Shown here in pieces: positions 14,776 through 15,122 of a stretch of 15,122 nt of DNA. The notes beneath the pieces were generated by a model. The model was not told the DNA's origin, did not search any database, and saw nothing but the letters and a program-made list of their open reading frames with translations. Where the stretch lies: contig CAIYCZ010000036.1 in the NCBI GenBank assembly GCA_903924805.1, positions 1 to 15,122 on the forward strand, written 5' to 3'. This DNA is from an uncultured delta proteobacterium. GTDB taxonomy: Bacteria > Desulfobacterota > WTBG01 > CAIYCZ01. The position numbers were made by a program, and so were the translations under genes. Positions within the stretch are counted from its first letter, which is position 1; every line of letters begins with the position of its first letter.

Positions 14776-15122
14776 ATGAAGAATAGTCATACAGCGTATT
14801 ACCGGTATATCGTATGGGGCATAATAGCTCTGATTGTTTTGTTTGTGGTTGCCCTGCGCCTGCAACTGCTCTCCCTGCCCCTTGAACGCGATGAGGGTGA
14901 GTTTGCCTATATGGGGCAGCTTATGCTGCGGGGGATTCCTCCCTATCAGATGGCATATAATATGAAGCTGCCGGGAATTTATGCAGCCTACGCACTTATC
15001 ATGGCGGTATTCGGACAAACCGCTTCCGGCATCCATCTGGGGCTCCTGCTTGTCAACAGTGCCACAACTCTCCTGGTTTTCCTTCTGGCAAAGCGCCTGT
15101 GCGATACCTTTGCGGGCCTTAT
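14776..15122 (+). CDS. ArnT/PMT-like GT-C glycosyltransferase, N-terminal part (cut by window end)
   Basis: An open frame from ATG 14776 runs 115 codons to the window edge without a stop. The protein begins with a short basic stretch and a membrane helix (about 12-34), then LERDEGEFAYMGQLML with D39/E40, the acidic pair of the first external loop in ArnT- and PMT_2-type (GT39/GT83-like) enzymes, followed by PPYQMAYNMKLPGIY, which is typical of this loop. Such enzymes use polyprenyl-phosphate sugars on the outer face of the inner membrane. It starts 29 bases after the YfhO-like gene and has no clear ribosome site. Length and C-terminus are unknown. Confidence 0.85.
   Translation, partial: MKNSHTAYYRYIVWGIIALIVLFVVALRLQLLSLPLERDEGEFAYMGQLMLRGIPPYQMAYNMKLPGIYAAYALIMAVFGQTASGIHLGLLLVNSATTLLVFLLAKRLCDTFAGL

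Noticed and set aside
14536..15036. 166-codon minus-strand ORF near the right end
   Set aside because: It lies opposite the YfhO-like C-terminus and the ArnT-like N-terminus, both of which carry family motifs in the plus frames.
1..15122. CRISPR arrays, tRNA or rRNA genes, insertion sequences, attachment sites
   Set aside because: No regularly spaced repeats, cloverleaf-like segments, transposase motifs or terminal inverted repeats were seen. Repeats in 7976-8800 are ordinary TPR coding repeats.

Overview
The window reads as a moderate-GC chromosomal segment from a diderm (Gram-negative type) bacterium with sigma-54 regulation. Supporting evidence is a PilS/PilR two-component pair, a class III-signal type IV pilin with a textbook -24/-12 promoter, and several undecaprenyl-type envelope glycosyltransferases. 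The combination of a pyrR-led pyrB-pyrC cluster with pilS/pilR fits groups such as Desulfobacterota, Nitrospirota or related deep lineages. The sequence alone does not fix the phylum. All credible genes lie on the plus strand.

Layout. (1) 1-363: upstream region with no confident gene. It contains a -10-like box and a strong intrinsic terminator whose T-tract ends only nine bases before the pyrR start, so it looks like an attenuator. (2) 364-3263: pyrR, pyrB and pyrC, the regulator and steps two and three of de novo pyrimidine synthesis. A second terminator-like hairpin sits just before the pyrC ribosome site. (3) 3438-6637: a sigma-54 activator (PilR-like) followed by its membrane histidine kinase (PilS-like). 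(4) 6719-8851: a large multi-pass membrane protein with a GT-C (TMTC-like) front half and eight TPR repeats. (5) 8849-9668: the pilin unit, with candidate activator sites, a perfectly spaced sigma-54 promoter, a long leader, the pilin gene and a very strong terminator. (6) 9697-15122: an O-antigen-ligase/O-oligosaccharyltransferase-like (Wzy_C) protein, a GT4 glycosyltransferase, a YfhO-like membrane protein and the start of an ArnT/PMT-like GT-C protein cut by the window edge.

How it works together. The first third is housekeeping pyrimidine synthesis, probably regulated by attenuation. The rest can be read as one pilus module: PilS senses a signal at the membrane, PilR activates sigma-54 transcription, and the sigma-54 promoter that would respond lies about 2.3 kb downstream in front of the pilin. 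The pilin is flanked on both sides by membrane glycosyltransferases (TMTC-like before it, Wzy_C-like after it). This suggests, without proving it, a pilin or surface-glycan glycosylation locus. No CRISPR array, tRNA, rRNA, IS element or phage gene was seen.
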